Part shown: piece by piece, positions 45,986-55,304 of the stretch
How the letters are laid out: each line of letters starts with the position of its first letter
How positions within the stretch are numbered: position 1 is the first letter of the stretch
Source: Gemmatimonadota bacterium
GTDB lineage: Bacteria > 4572-55 > J002
Length of the DNA: 64,000 bases
Assembly: GCA_003697105.1 (NCBI GenBank)
Contig: RFFQ01000173.1
Span: forward strand, 1-64,000
Direction of reading: 5' to 3'
The notes under the pieces: model-generated
Database searches by the model: none
Told to the model about the DNA's origin: nothing
The model's input: only the letters and a program-made list of their open reading frames with translations
Made by a program: the position numbers and the translations under genes

Positions 45986-47275
45986 ATGATGAACCGTATT
46001 GAAATTCCGATTCCGCCGCTTGATCCCTTAATCTGGCTTTCTCACCAATCGTTACCGCAAAAACTGTTTTGGGCGAATCGGGATCGCACGGAGATCGTCG
46101 CCGGTAGTGGTGTAGCAGATGTTGTTCGCTGTGAGAACCGTTTGGATGCATGTTTTCAATCATTTGCTGAGGTGACATACCCGCAACGCTATTGGGGGGG
46201 ATTCCGCTTTGACCCCACCCGACCTTTCGGGGCGGAATGGCGGGTAACCGGTAATGGATACTTTGTATTACCTAAATTTGAGGTGGGCTTGCGGGAGAAT
46301 CGTTGGTTTTTGGCGGGTAACTTTCCAGAGGAAAAGAGAGCTGAGGTGGATGTCACCTTGCAGCAAATGCGGGCAAATGTTGCTTCGTTTTCACCGGCGA
46401 ATCATCACTCCCTCGTACCTGCCCCACCTTTTTTGAAGCGCACCGACGTGCCCGATAAAACCGGTTGGATTAAAGCTATTAATACCACCTTGCGCCAGTT
46501 TGTCCCCCATGCTTTTGAGAAAGTTGTCCTTGCCCGAAGGTCTATATTTGAAGCGGATCGAGGAATCGATCCGGTCTGGATTCTGCAAAAATTGGCGAAA
46601 GCGAATCCCAATACCTTTTTGTTTTTGATGCAATTTTCGGCGGATTCGGCATTTATCAGTGCCACCCCGGAGCGGCTCTACGCTCGTCAGCAGCGAATCT
46701 TACAAAGTGAAGCCCTTGCGGGAACCCGCCCACGGGGCAGATCGCCCGAAGAAGACGATCAACTGCAACATGTCCTTTTACACAGTGAAAAAGACCGCCG
46801 CGAGCACCGTATTGTAACGACAAGCATCCGGCAAGCCTTTGAACCATTGTGTGAATCCGTGACCGTCGAGGATGGTGTCAACGTCCTAAAATTGAGTCAG
46901 TTACAACACTTGTACCAGCGGGTTGAAGGCGTGTTATTGCCGGATCAAGGGGAGGCGGATATTATTAACCGGTTGCATCCGACCCCGGCAGTGGGGGGCA
47001 GACCGGCTACCCGGGCACTGCAACATATTCGTGAATGGGAAGTATTTGACCGCGGTTGGTATGCGGCGCCGGTGGGCTGGGCGAGTGCGGATGCGTCAGA
47101 ATTTGCCGTCGGGATTCGTTCCGGGTTGGTGGCGGGAAGGCGGCTTTATCTGTACGCTGGAGCGGGTATTGTACCCGGTTCGCATCCAGCCGCGGAATGG
47201 CAAGAAATTGAAAATAAACAGAACAGCTTTTTGCGGGCATTAGGGGTGTACCCCCATGAAAAAACCGTGCGGTAG
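45986..47275 (+). CDS. menF: Isochorismate synthase
   Basis: A 429-residue chorismate-utilising enzyme that isomerises chorismate to isochorismate, the entry to menaquinone synthesis. The C-terminal catalytic domain has KVVLARRSIF, GTRPRGRSPEEDDQL, SEKDRREHRIV, HPTPAVGGRPATRAL, YAAPVGWASAD and GAGIVPGSHPAAEWQEIENK. These are standard for MenF/EntC/DhbC and include the conserved Lys and Glu of the isochorismate synthases. Menaquinone rather than siderophore use is inferred from menC in this window. Either of two adjacent ATGs behind GGAGAG may be the start. Confidence 0.91.
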   Translation: MMNRIEIPIPPLDPLIWLSHQSLPQKLFWANRDRTEIVAGSGVADVVRCENRLDACFQSFAEVTYPQRYWGGFRFDPTRPFGAEWRVTGNGYFVLPKFEVGLRENRWFLAGNFPEEKRAEVDVTLQQMRANVASFSPANHHSLVPAPPFLKRTDVPDKTGWIKAINTTLRQFVPHAFEKVVLARRSIFEADRGIDPVWILQKLAKANPNTFLFLMQFSADSAFISATPERLYARQQRILQSEALAGTRPRGRSPEEDDQLQHVLLHSEKDRREHRIVTTSIRQAFEPLCESVTVEDGVNVLKLSQLQHLYQRVEGVLLPDQGEADIINRLHPTPAVGGRPATRALQHIREWEVFDRGWYAAPVGWASADASEFAVGIRSGLVAGRRLYLYAGAGIVPGSHPAAEWQEIENKQNSFLRALGVYPHEKTVR

Positions 47276-47307
47276 ATATGAAAGGCTCTATCGCACGGTT
47301 CATTTTT
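47259..47307. terminator. Bidirectional terminator at the menF / DUF6588 junction
   Basis: AACCGTGCG / CGCACGGTT forms a hairpin overlapping the last codons of menF. TTTTT follows on the plus strand and a T-run follows on the minus strand, so it serves both convergent genes. Confidence 0.87.
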
Positions 47308-47327
47308 ATGCCGGACGGATCGTCCGG

Positions 47328-48413
47328 TTAGAAGTTAAAATTCAAGCCGGAACTGATCGAATTGATATTGCCAATGTTAAAATCGGCATTGAGGCTAAAA
47401 AAGCCAACGTGGAGCATCCCCCCAAGGGTGAACCGATATTTATTTTCCCCATCAATCTCAAAATTAATATCCACGTCCTCGGTACCCGCTTGACTTTCCA
47501 ACTGGTAGGTATATGAAATGTCAATGGAGGAGCTTTCCAGCAGGAAACCGGCATACGGGGTAAATATCCCCATTGGTTTGCTAGCATTGATGCCATAAGC
47601 CATCGCGGTGACTTCCACAATATCACCGGCTTCTAGTTTTTGGGTATAAAATCCAAGTGCGACATCCACCGGCAACGGTGCAGGTAGCCACACCGCCGGG
47701 TTGTGCTGAATCCCGAAGCCAAACAGCCCCACATCCCCAATTTCCTCAGTAAGATTGATGCCCGGTACAAACCGGAACAGGAGTTTTGTGCCATACACCG
47801 TTCCGATCCCGAATTGGGGCACGGCGAGGGGTAACACAGGCAGTTCATCCAACACACCGGTCACTTGGGTGACTTCCACGGTCTCCGCGTCCAGTTGATA
47901 GGTTTGGGTCTGCCCGCCATCGCTTACCGTAAAGGTATCTCCGGGAAAAACGACTTGTACATGTTCATCTTTACTGCCCACTGCCGTGGGACCGGACATG
48001 CTCACGGTGTACGTTTTTTCAATCATTTGGTCGATCACGTCGTCTTGATAGGCAGAGGGGATATTTTCATCTGCCAAAATTTGTTCGGCTTGACGCCGGG
48101 TAAAATTGAAGGTGGTTGTGGTTTCAAAAACATCATCGTCGCTGGCAAAGAATGACCCCATTGCGATCAACCCGACCTCCACATGTAAATCCAGAAATTG
48201 GGCGGTTGCGGCTTGACCCAGCCAACCGGCATTCATATTTGCCCCAAATGCCGAAGGAAGCGAGCCTAAATACGCCTCGGCGGCATCTTGTGAAAGATTT
48301 TCTAGGGCTTCATCCAATGATTGGCTCGTTTCGTCTTGTGCCTGCACGGGAGTTACCCCGATCAATACGGCGCTGAACGCTAATACCCCCAACTTCATTA
48401 ATGACCGATACAT
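47328..48413 (-). CDS. DUF6588-like exported protein
   Basis: A 361-residue exported protein with a signal peptide (LAFSAVLIGVTPVQA, cleaved near residue 25). The N-terminal ALPSAFGANMNAGWL-like segment (SLPSAFGANMNAGWLG), the PQFGIGTVYGTKLLFRFVP block and GDVGLFGFGIQHNPAVWLP match what I recall of DUF6588, a family seen mainly in Bacteroidota-like bacteria. It ends in ...SSGLNFNF with a C-terminal Phe, suggesting outer-membrane barrel insertion. ATG 48413 follows AGGAGG; the longer frame to 48554 has no site. The function is unknown. Confidence 0.78.
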   Translation of the reverse strand: MYRSLMKLGVLAFSAVLIGVTPVQAQDETSQSLDEALENLSQDAAEAYLGSLPSAFGANMNAGWLGQAATAQFLDLHVEVGLIAMGSFFASDDDVFETTTTFNFTRRQAEQILADENIPSAYQDDVIDQMIEKTYTVSMSGPTAVGSKDEHVQVVFPGDTFTVSDGGQTQTYQLDAETVEVTQVTGVLDELPVLPLAVPQFGIGTVYGTKLLFRFVPGINLTEEIGDVGLFGFGIQHNPAVWLPAPLPVDVALGFYTQKLEAGDIVEVTAMAYGINASKPMGIFTPYAGFLLESSSIDISYTYQLESQAGTEDVDINFEIDGENKYRFTLGGMLHVGFFSLNADFNIGNINSISSGLNFNF

Positions 48414-48479
48414 AGTGCCTCCTAACAAAAAATGTGATGGTGAACGTAGATCAAGACAGGATATTCCATCCCGATAGGA

Positions 48480-48508
48480 ATCATACTGGTTTTGATGAGG
48501 TCTGTCAA
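48480..48508 (-). promoter_or_regulatory. Promoter of the DUF6588-like gene
   Basis: On the minus strand TTGACA (48508-48503) and TATGAT (48485-48480) are 17 bases apart, about 70 bases before ATG 48413. Confidence 0.7.
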
Positions 48509-48570
48509 TTAAATTTTTGAAATTAAATGAGTTAAGGCTGAATTCTGCAGACAAAATGTATATTTTCTAT

Positions 48571-48599
48571 TGATCGATACGGCATTTTTGATTATTACA
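48571..48599 (+). promoter_or_regulatory. Possible promoter of the 78-residue protein gene
   Basis: TTGATC (48571-48576), 17 bases, then TATTAC (48594-48599), about 60 bases before the start codon. The match is moderate. Confidence 0.4.
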
Positions 48600-48658
48600 T
48601 CAACATCGAAAAAACATCAGGATGTTTTGTTCAGTACTTCATTGAAAGGAGCAGGGTA

Positions 48659-48895
48659 ATGGTTAGTTTATATAATAAGCAGACGAATGAATTTTTGGGT
48701 CAGGTGACCGATGAGCAGTTTCAATTTCTGGTCGATCACCTAGAAGAGGAATCCATGATAGATGATGATTATTTCATTAATGCGATGACGCTGGACATGC
48801 TGGAAGACCAAGGTGGGGATACGGATTTGATGGAAATTTTACGGACCGGTTTGGGGTCTCAAGATGGAATTGAAATCACGTGGACCCGAGATTAA
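48659..48895 (+). CDS. Small conserved acidic protein
   Basis: A 78-residue acidic cytosolic protein with the pattern SLYNKQTNEFLGQVTDEQFQFLVDHLEEES, then DYFINAMTLDMLEDQGGD and a C-terminal EITWTRD. It recalls a small family that databases often label galactosyldiacylglycerol synthase without good reason; I treat the function as unknown. GGAGCAGGG precedes ATG 48659. It ends ten bases before the carboxypeptidase start, so the two genes form an operon. Confidence 0.8.
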   Translation: MVSLYNKQTNEFLGQVTDEQFQFLVDHLEEESMIDDDYFINAMTLDMLEDQGGDTDLMEILRTGLGSQDGIEITWTRD

Positions 48896-48905
48896 GGAAG
48901 CCATT

Positions 48906-50411
48906 ATGAAAGCAAAACTTGACGCATTGAAACATCAGTTGATGATCTCTAATGATTTAGAATCGGCGGCGGCGCTGTTGTTTTGGGATCAATCCACCTA
49001 CATGCCGCCGGGAGGGGCAACGGCACGAGCGCGCCAGAGCGCATTGCTCAGCCGGATGGCGCATGAGACGTTCGTGGACCCGCAGGTGGGTAAACTGTTA
49101 GATGAGTTGCGACCTTATGAAGAGAGCTTACCGTATGATTCAGATGATGCCAGCCTGATTCGGGTTGCCCGGCGGGAATACGAACGTAAGACTCAGGTTC
49201 CGGCAGACCTTGTGGCGGAAACCACGTCCCATTTTTATGCCTTGCACGGTATCTGGGCGGAAGCGCGCCCCAAAAATGATTTTGCCGCCGTACAACCCCA
49301 TTTGGAAAAAACATTGGAACTTTCCAAACGATGGGCAGAATGCTTTCCGGATCACGATCATATTGCCGATCCCCTGATTAGTACGTGGGACTATGGCATG
49401 AAAGCGGAATCCATCCGGCAAATTTTTAGTGAATTGCGGGAAGCCCTTGTGCCATTGGTACAGGCAATCCGTAACAAAGCAGACATCGATGATTCCTGTC
49501 TTGAGGGTTACTTCCCAGAAGCGCTACAGCAAGATTTCGGCTTGCGGGTTATCAAAGATTTTGGGTACGATTTTGAACGAGGCCGCCAAGACAAAACGGC
49601 GCATCCGTACATGATCAAATTTTCATTGGGGGATGTCCGTATCACGACCCGATTTAATGAAGCACGTCTATCCGATGCGTTGTTTAGTACCTTGCATGAG
49701 TCCGGGCACGCGATGTATGAGCAGGGTATCAATCCGGCATATGAGGGTACGCCACTCGCCGGCGGTACGTCGGCAGGAGTCCATGAGAGCCAATCCCGCT
49801 TGTGGGAAAATATTGTCGGGCGTAGTCGTGGTTTTTGGGAACACTACTACCCGATCTTACGGGACACGTTCCCCGAACAATTACAGGGAGTCGATGTGGA
49901 ATCATTTTACCGGGCGATTAATAAGGTCAAACCTTCCCTGATTCGGGTCGAAGCCGATGAAGTGACATACAATCTGCATGTTATGATTCGTTTTGATTTG
50001 GAATTGCAAATGTTGGAAGGTAAATTGGCGATCCGGGATTTACCCGAAGCATGGAATGCGCGCTATACTTCTGATTTAGGTGTGACACCTTCCTCGAATC
50101 AAAACGGGTGTATGCAGGATGTTCACTGGTTTGATTCATTTATCGGCGGGGCATTTCAAGGATATACGTTGGGTAACATCATGTCTGCACAGTTTTATGA
50201 GGCGGCACTGGAGGCGCACCCCTCCTTACCGGAAGATATTCGGTACGGGCAGTTTGACACCCTGCGGGGCTGGCTCACGGAACATATCTACCAGCACGGG
50301 AGTAAATACACCGCCCCCGAACTCATCGAACGCGTGACCGGAAAACCCTTAATGATTGCACCCTATATCCGCTATCTCCAGCAAAAGTATGGCGAATTGT
50401 ATTCGTTGTAA
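48906..50411 (+). CDS. M32 family metallocarboxypeptidase (Taq type)
   Basis: A 501-residue cytosolic zinc carboxypeptidase, full length for family M32. The zinc site HESGHAMYEQG is at about residues 264-274, with the third-ligand region GVHESQSRLWEN about 30 residues later. DEVTYNLHVMIRFDLE and the GVTPSSNQNGCMQDVHWF segment are M32 hallmarks. It removes C-terminal residues broadly, excluding Pro. ATG 48906 follows AAGGA; the longer frame begins inside the preceding small gene. It is followed by a terminator. Confidence 0.95.
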   Translation: MKAKLDALKHQLMISNDLESAAALLFWDQSTYMPPGGATARARQSALLSRMAHETFVDPQVGKLLDELRPYEESLPYDSDDASLIRVARREYERKTQVPADLVAETTSHFYALHGIWAEARPKNDFAAVQPHLEKTLELSKRWAECFPDHDHIADPLISTWDYGMKAESIRQIFSELREALVPLVQAIRNKADIDDSCLEGYFPEALQQDFGLRVIKDFGYDFERGRQDKTAHPYMIKFSLGDVRITTRFNEARLSDALFSTLHESGHAMYEQGINPAYEGTPLAGGTSAGVHESQSRLWENIVGRSRGFWEHYYPILRDTFPEQLQGVDVESFYRAINKVKPSLIRVEADEVTYNLHVMIRFDLELQMLEGKLAIRDLPEAWNARYTSDLGVTPSSNQNGCMQDVHWFDSFIGGAFQGYTLGNIMSAQFYEAALEAHPSLPEDIRYGQFDTLRGWLTEHIYQHGSKYTAPELIERVTGKPLMIAPYIRYLQQKYGELYSL

Positions 50412-50422
50412 TACTAGATGAA

Positions 50423-50455
50423 AACCCCAATGTCATATCGGCTTGGGGTCTTTTT
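50423..50455 (+). terminator. Terminator after the M32 carboxypeptidase gene
   Basis: ACCCCAA / TTGGGGT hairpin followed by CTTTTT. It lies only 22 bases before the next gene, which must rely on read-through or on a promoter I could not place. Confidence 0.8.
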
Positions 50456-50477
50456 CTGCCTTTTGAACTGAGTTCAC

Positions 50478-52175
50478 ATGAAAATACTTCCCTCTTTTTT
50501 ACGCATTCAATCCTCTTTACGCATCCAATCCCCAGAAAGCGCGGTACTTTATCTTTCTATGTTTGCAATGGGTGCCTGTGGTATTGCTTATGAATACACC
50601 CTAAGCAAGGTAGCGGCGGATTTATTGGGGAATTCGACCCGGCAATGGGCAATTATCATTGGTGTGATGATGTTTTTCATGGGATTGGGCGCCGATCTGC
50701 AAAAATATTTCAGTGACCGCCATCTATTTGATAAATTTATTGTGATTGAAGTGTTGCTGGGAATTTTGGGGGGGTTTGGTCCCATCATTTTGCTCAATGT
50801 TTTTGGAAAATGGTATAGTCATTACGCCTTAGTACAGTACGTTTTTATCTGTTCGATTGGGCTTTTGATTGGCTTTGAAATCCCACTGCTGGCGCGCATT
50901 AATGAGAGTTATATGCACGAATTGAAGGTCAACATTGGCGGGATTCTCAAAATGGATTATATCGGGGCGTTGTTTGGGGCGTTGGCATGGATTTTAATCC
51001 TGCCCAAATTTTTTACGCTTATTGAGATGGGCTTTGTGCTGGGGATTTTCAACATTGGGGTGGCGGCGTTGACCTTGTTTTACTTCCGCCGTTTAGTGGG
51101 GCAGAAGTTATGGATCGGTATATTAACCGCGCTCAGTTTGGTGATGTTGCTGACCGGGCTAAATCAGGGGCGCAATTGGACTCGCTACGCCGAGCAGTAC
51201 CTCTACCGGGATCGAATAATTTTTTCCCATACCACGGATTATCAACATATTGTGCTGACGAAATCTCCGGCAAACGACCTCTCCTGCTACATCAACGGGC
51301 ATTTGCAGTTTAATAGTTTTGATGAGCATATCTACCATGAAAATTTGGTGCATCCGGCGCTAAGTATTGCCCCTCAACGGGAGCGTATTCTGGTGTTGGG
51401 GGGTGGAGATGGCTTGGCTGTGCGAGAAATTCTTAAATATCCTGAGGTTACTTCGGTCACGGTGTGTGACCTAGACCCTCAGATGACCGGTTTGGCGCAA
51501 ACACAGCCCGATTTGGTACAGTTGAACCGAGGCAGTTTACTCGACTCGCGGGTGATGGTACTCCGCAACCACGCCCTCGTACCTGCCGGACAAGAGACCC
51601 TCTATGTGGAAAATCAGCAAAAGCCCTATTCGGGAGAAACGGGTGCTGTTGCCGTTGTCCAAGTTATCAATATGGATGCGGCAAAGTTTATTGAGCAGAT
51701 TTCTGGGGTGTACGATGTGATCATCATCGATTTTCCCGATCCGAACTCCATTGAATTGGCAAAATTATATTCGCGTAAATTTTACACCGATTTACGTCGG
51801 AAATTAAGCGCCGATGGTATTTTGGTGCAACAAGCTACTTCACCGGTTCATGCCAAAGAAGCCTTTTTGTGCATCGGACGAACGATGCAAGCCGCCGGAT
51901 TAGCAGTAGTACCGTATCATGATAATGTGCCCTCCTTTGGAGAATGGGGATGGTGGATCGGTGGTAGAGCAGACCGGTATTCCGCCTCCCACATTCGGGA
52001 ACGGTTGAACCGGATCGATCATCTTCCGGCAGACCGAAAATACTTGACACCTTCTGTGATCCGATCTACATTGATTTTCGGTCAAAATCAGTTAAAATCA
52101 GACTTTCAGGATATAAATACGATCGTTACCAATCGGGTGTATGATTATTACGTGCAAGGTTGGCAACGGTTTTGA
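50478..52175 (+). CDS. Membrane-bound spermidine synthase homologue
   Basis: A 565-residue protein fusing about seven N-terminal membrane helices (residues about 20-230) to a Rossmann-fold aminopropyltransferase-like domain. The domain has the strand VLVLGGGDGLAVREIL (about 303) and an acidic VTVCDLDPQ. The catalytic-region IIIDFPDPNSIELAKLYSRKFY corresponds to the DxxDPxGPAxxLYxxxFY of SpeE, with Gly-Pro replaced. Soluble SpeE makes spermidine from putrescine and decarboxylated SAM; the substrate of these membrane versions is not established. It is the last gene before the antiporter unit, whose promoter overlaps its stop codon. Confidence 0.88.
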   Translation: MKILPSFLRIQSSLRIQSPESAVLYLSMFAMGACGIAYEYTLSKVAADLLGNSTRQWAIIIGVMMFFMGLGADLQKYFSDRHLFDKFIVIEVLLGILGGFGPIILLNVFGKWYSHYALVQYVFICSIGLLIGFEIPLLARINESYMHELKVNIGGILKMDYIGALFGALAWILILPKFFTLIEMGFVLGIFNIGVAALTLFYFRRLVGQKLWIGILTALSLVMLLTGLNQGRNWTRYAEQYLYRDRIIFSHTTDYQHIVLTKSPANDLSCYINGHLQFNSFDEHIYHENLVHPALSIAPQRERILVLGGGDGLAVREILKYPEVTSVTVCDLDPQMTGLAQTQPDLVQLNRGSLLDSRVMVLRNHALVPAGQETLYVENQQKPYSGETGAVAVVQVINMDAAKFIEQISGVYDVIIIDFPDPNSIELAKLYSRKFYTDLRRKLSADGILVQQATSPVHAKEAFLCIGRTMQAAGLAVVPYHDNVPSFGEWGWWIGGRADRYSASHIRERLNRIDHLPADRKYLTPSVIRSTLIFGQNQLKSDFQDINTIVTNRVYDYYVQGWQRF

Positions 52176-52200
52176 CCGGATGAGGTTTGTCCGATAATAT
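52172..52200 (+). promoter_or_regulatory. Promoter of the antiporter / small peptide / protease operon
   Basis: TTGACC (52172-52177) overlaps the stop codon of the preceding gene. After 17 bases comes TAATAT (52195-52200), about 55 bases before the antiporter ATG. Confidence 0.62.
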
Positions 52201-52255
52201 CCGGGTGAGATCAAACCTGCCATTTTCACCAACCATTTAATGTGAGGTGCTTTGA

Positions 52256-54073
52256 ATGCGAAAATTTTATATCGTATTGATGTGGGTGATGTTAATGGGT
52301 ATGGTTGGCATTGTGTTTGCCGCCGGTGGTGGGTCTGGGGCAGATTCGACCTCAATCGCATTTCCGCCACCTCTTGATGGTTATCATGATCAAGAGTTAA
52401 CCTCTGCTTTTGCCATTATCAAACAGCGGGCAAGTGAAGTCCCCTTTAACGTGGTTGCCACATTGATCTTTTTTCTGGCGATTATCCACACTTTTTTTGC
52501 CGGTAAATTCATGAAGGTTGCTCACCGGTGGCAACATGAGCATGAAACTCGCCAAAAGAACGGTGAAGCGAGTCCGAACTCCGTACATTTGGGCGCCGAA
52601 ATTCTCCATTTTCTGGGTGAGATAGAGGTTGTTTTTGGGCTATGGACAATTGCTCTGGGCGGGGCAATCCTTGTGTCTTATGATTGGGATACCTTAGTGT
52701 ACTATGTGGGGCACCATGTGAATTACACGGAGCCGATCTTTGTTGTCGTGATTATGACCCTCGCCTCAACGCGTCCGGTGCTGAAGCTCTCCGAGCAGAT
52801 CATGGCACAAATCGTCAAGGTTTTGGGGAACACCTTAACCATGTGGTGGTTTATCATTTTAACGGTGGGACCTCTCCTGGGTTCTTTCATCACGGAGCCA
52901 GCCGCCATGACGATCTGCGCCCTGCTATTAGGTAGTAAATTTTACCAGCTTAAACCGAGTCCCAAGTTTAAATATGCTACGCTAGGCTTGTTGTTCGTGA
53001 ACATCTCGGTGGGAGGTACGCTGACCCATTTTGCAGCACCACCGGTATTGATGGTTGCCGCGCCATGGGGGTGGGATATGCCTTTTATGATGCTCCATTA
53101 CGGCTGGAAAGCCGCTTTGGGGATTTTGATCTCAAATCTGCTATACTACTTCTATTTTAAGCAAGAAATGGCAACCTTGGAGCATAAACACCGGATGAAT
53201 GTATTAGAACGTGCCATTCAGGAGAAATTTTTGCCGGATGATGCCTTTGAGGCACAGTTCAATGCGGTCAAAGCTGAGATCGATGAAAAATTAGAGCTTG
53301 CTAACCAATTTTACCGGCGGTGTGATGCGATTCGGACGGCACTGTGGGAGAAGACCTTAGCGCAGGTTGCTTCGGAAAATATCGACCCCGAAAGTCTGGA
53401 AAGTGCTTTCGAGGATCAATTTGAAAAGTTACGGTTGCGCGAGATGCGGAAATCCTTACCCGGTTTGTTGCCGGAAGCGGATCAGCCTCCTTACCATGAC
53501 CCGGAGTGGGACCAACGTTCTGAAGAAGTGCCGCTGTGGGTCATGTTAGTACATGTGGGCTTTTTAATCTGGACGGTGGTCACGGCTCATTATCCCGCAC
53601 TGTTTGTGGGTGGCTTCTTGTTTTTTCTGGGATTTGCACAGGCAACAGCACCTTTCCAAAACCGGATTAATTTGAAACCGCCTTTGTTGGTGGGCTTTTT
53701 TCTGGCAGGTCTGGTGATTCATGGTGGGGTTCAGGCGTGGTGGATTGCACCGGTACTCGGCAGCCTAACGGAATTGCCGTTGATGATCGGGGCGACGATC
53801 CTGACTGCTTTTAATGACAATGCCGCGATCACGTATCTCAGTACGCTGGTGCCCTCGCTAACACCGAGTCTGAAGTATGCCGTTGTGGCGGGAGCCGTCA
53901 CTGGCGGTGGGTTGACGGTGATTGCCAACGCACCCAATCCGGCAGGACAATCCATTTTATCCAAATATTTTGAAGACGGAATTTCCCCGGTAGGGTTATT
54001 GTTGGGTGCACTTTTCCCGACACTGGTGATGGGATTTTGCTTTATGGTTACGTTCTACTTATTGGGATTTTAA
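52256..54073 (+). CDS. Putative Na+/H+ antiporter (Na_H_antiport_3-like)
   Basis: A 605-residue membrane protein beginning with a cleavable-type signal (IVLMWVMLMGMVGIVFAAGGG). About 12 helices in two blocks are separated by a long charged cytosolic or periplasmic insertion (about residues 300-420). Segments FLGEIEVVFGLWTIALGGAIL, ASTRPVLKLSEQIM, LLGSFITEPAAMTICALLLG, NISVGGTLTHFAAPPVLMVA and AFNDNAAITYLSTLVPSL resemble the arsenite/NhaD-type ion transporter superfamily and the putative Na+/H+ antiporter family. Ion specificity is inferred. It starts a three-gene set with a 42-residue membrane peptide and a trypsin-like lipoprotein. Confidence 0.87.
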   Translation: MRKFYIVLMWVMLMGMVGIVFAAGGGSGADSTSIAFPPPLDGYHDQELTSAFAIIKQRASEVPFNVVATLIFFLAIIHTFFAGKFMKVAHRWQHEHETRQKNGEASPNSVHLGAEILHFLGEIEVVFGLWTIALGGAILVSYDWDTLVYYVGHHVNYTEPIFVVVIMTLASTRPVLKLSEQIMAQIVKVLGNTLTMWWFIILTVGPLLGSFITEPAAMTICALLLGSKFYQLKPSPKFKYATLGLLFVNISVGGTLTHFAAPPVLMVAAPWGWDMPFMMLHYGWKAALGILISNLLYYFYFKQEMATLEHKHRMNVLERAIQEKFLPDDAFEAQFNAVKAEIDEKLELANQFYRRCDAIRTALWEKTLAQVASENIDPESLESAFEDQFEKLRLREMRKSLPGLLPEADQPPYHDPEWDQRSEEVPLWVMLVHVGFLIWTVVTAHYPALFVGGFLFFLGFAQATAPFQNRINLKPPLLVGFFLAGLVIHGGVQAWWIAPVLGSLTELPLMIGATILTAFNDNAAITYLSTLVPSLTPSLKYAVVAGAVTGGGLTVIANAPNPAGQSILSKYFEDGISPVGLLLGALFPTLVMGFCFMVTFYLLGF

Positions 54074-54089
54074 TCAAAATGCTTTTCCT

Positions 54090-54218
54090 ATGAGTACGAC
54101 AGAAATTCTCTTTGTAATTTTGGTTATTTTCGCCATTCTTTGCTCTATTGCGGCGGGTGTGCTGATCCGCTATGTCCTGAAACAAGCGGAGCAGGAGGAA
54201 CGTGAGGAGGACGTATGA
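54090..54218 (+). CDS. 42-residue single-helix membrane peptide
   Basis: A short ORF, ATG 54090 to TGA 54218, encodes 42 residues. Residues 5-27 are one strongly hydrophobic helix (EILFVILVIFAILCSIAAGVL); a basic RYVLK follows and then an acidic tail (QAEQEEREEDV). It lies 16 bases after the antiporter gene, and its stop overlaps the next start in ATGA. That coupled position supports a real gene. It could be a small subunit or regulator of the antiporter; no family is recognised. The ribosome site is weak (CTTTTCCT upstream). Confidence 0.68.
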   Translation: MSTTEILFVILVIFAILCSIAAGVLIRYVLKQAEQEEREEDV

Positions 54219-55243
54219 ACTATCATCTGGGCTTGCTGGTGTTGTTCGTGGTACTAAGTGGTTGTTCCCAACGGATGTATGACGTCGCTTATCCTACGCT
54301 CTCGGATGGCAAATACGATAGTGAATTTCCCTACCGGAATGCTTCATCCCAACTAGCGGCAGTTAGTGAAACCATCAAAATGGTCAATGTCATTGCCTAT
54401 TATAAAACGTACCGGTTTGCCGTATCGGATGGAATACAACGGGAGGACTTAACCCGTGCGTTGGCGGAAGAAAAAGCGATTTCCACAGATTATTTTAATG
54501 AGACCGCATCCGGTACGGCAACGGTCATTGACCGCGAAGGCCGGCGCGTGGCAGTATTGACCTGCGCTCATACGGTCAATTTCCCGGATACCGTGATAAG
54601 TCTGTTTCCTCACTCATCTCAGACCATCCAATCGGTGGCGTTTAAGGAGAAGCAAATCAATTATATACGGGATCTACCCGAGGGGGGTGACCTTGATATT
54701 CTCGCGATGGACCCGGCCATTGATGTGGCAGTGCTTGGGCAAACGTTTTCCGTACCGGTGGAGGGATTTTTGCCAGTTTTCCACTACCCACTCGGTCAAG
54801 GCAAGGCGTTGGAATGGGGTGCGTTTGTTTATGTGATCGGCTACCCGATGGGCTATCAGATGATTACCAAAGGAATTGTTAGCAGCCCAAACCGCGATGG
54901 TCAGGGCTCGTTTTTAATCGATGCGCCTTTTAATCGGGGTTTTAGTGGGGGGGTTGTGTTAGCCATCCGTGATGGTGTGCCTAATTTTGAACTAGTAGGC
55001 ATGGCAAAGTCTGTAGCGGCTGATTATGAAAATATCATCATTCCGGAGCCGCAATCCAGTGGGCAACGTTATGATCCGCATCTACCTTATACCGGTGACC
55101 TGTTTGTCAAATCGAACGTGGTCATTAAATATGGGATTACCCATGTAATTTCGGCGGAACTCATCCAAAACTTTTTTGCCCGCTATCAAGCCGATCTTGA
55201 GCAAAAAGGGTTCTATTTTCGCCATTTACAGCCTCCCAATTGA
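54215..55243 (+). CDS. Trypsin-like serine protease lipoprotein
   Basis: A 342-residue predicted lipoprotein (LVLSGCS, Cys near residue 18). It has a chymotrypsin-fold catalytic triad in order: His in LTCAHTV (about 119), Asp in AIDVAVLG (about 169) and Ser in NRGFSGGVV (about 243, GxSGG form). No PDZ domain is evident, unlike DegP. It probably acts on envelope proteins in the periplasm. Its start overlaps the membrane-peptide stop, with GAGGAGG upstream, so it is coupled to that gene and the antiporter. Confidence 0.86.
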   Translation: MNYHLGLLVLFVVLSGCSQRMYDVAYPTLSDGKYDSEFPYRNASSQLAAVSETIKMVNVIAYYKTYRFAVSDGIQREDLTRALAEEKAISTDYFNETASGTATVIDREGRRVAVLTCAHTVNFPDTVISLFPHSSQTIQSVAFKEKQINYIRDLPEGGDLDILAMDPAIDVAVLGQTFSVPVEGFLPVFHYPLGQGKALEWGAFVYVIGYPMGYQMITKGIVSSPNRDGQGSFLIDAPFNRGFSGGVVLAIRDGVPNFELVGMAKSVAADYENIIIPEPQSSGQRYDPHLPYTGDLFVKSNVVIKYGITHVISAELIQNFFARYQADLEQKGFYFRHLQPPN

Positions 55244-55304
55244 GGGGATGGGTTCGCTTATCCGGCTTGTGGGATGTTCACCGTATGGCCGGTTAAGAAA
55301 AGTC

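Noticed and set aside
48659-48895. Naming the 78-residue protein galactosyldiacylglycerol synthase
   Set aside because: That label, which I recall for similar small proteins, fits enzymes several times longer; no glycosyltransferase motif is present.
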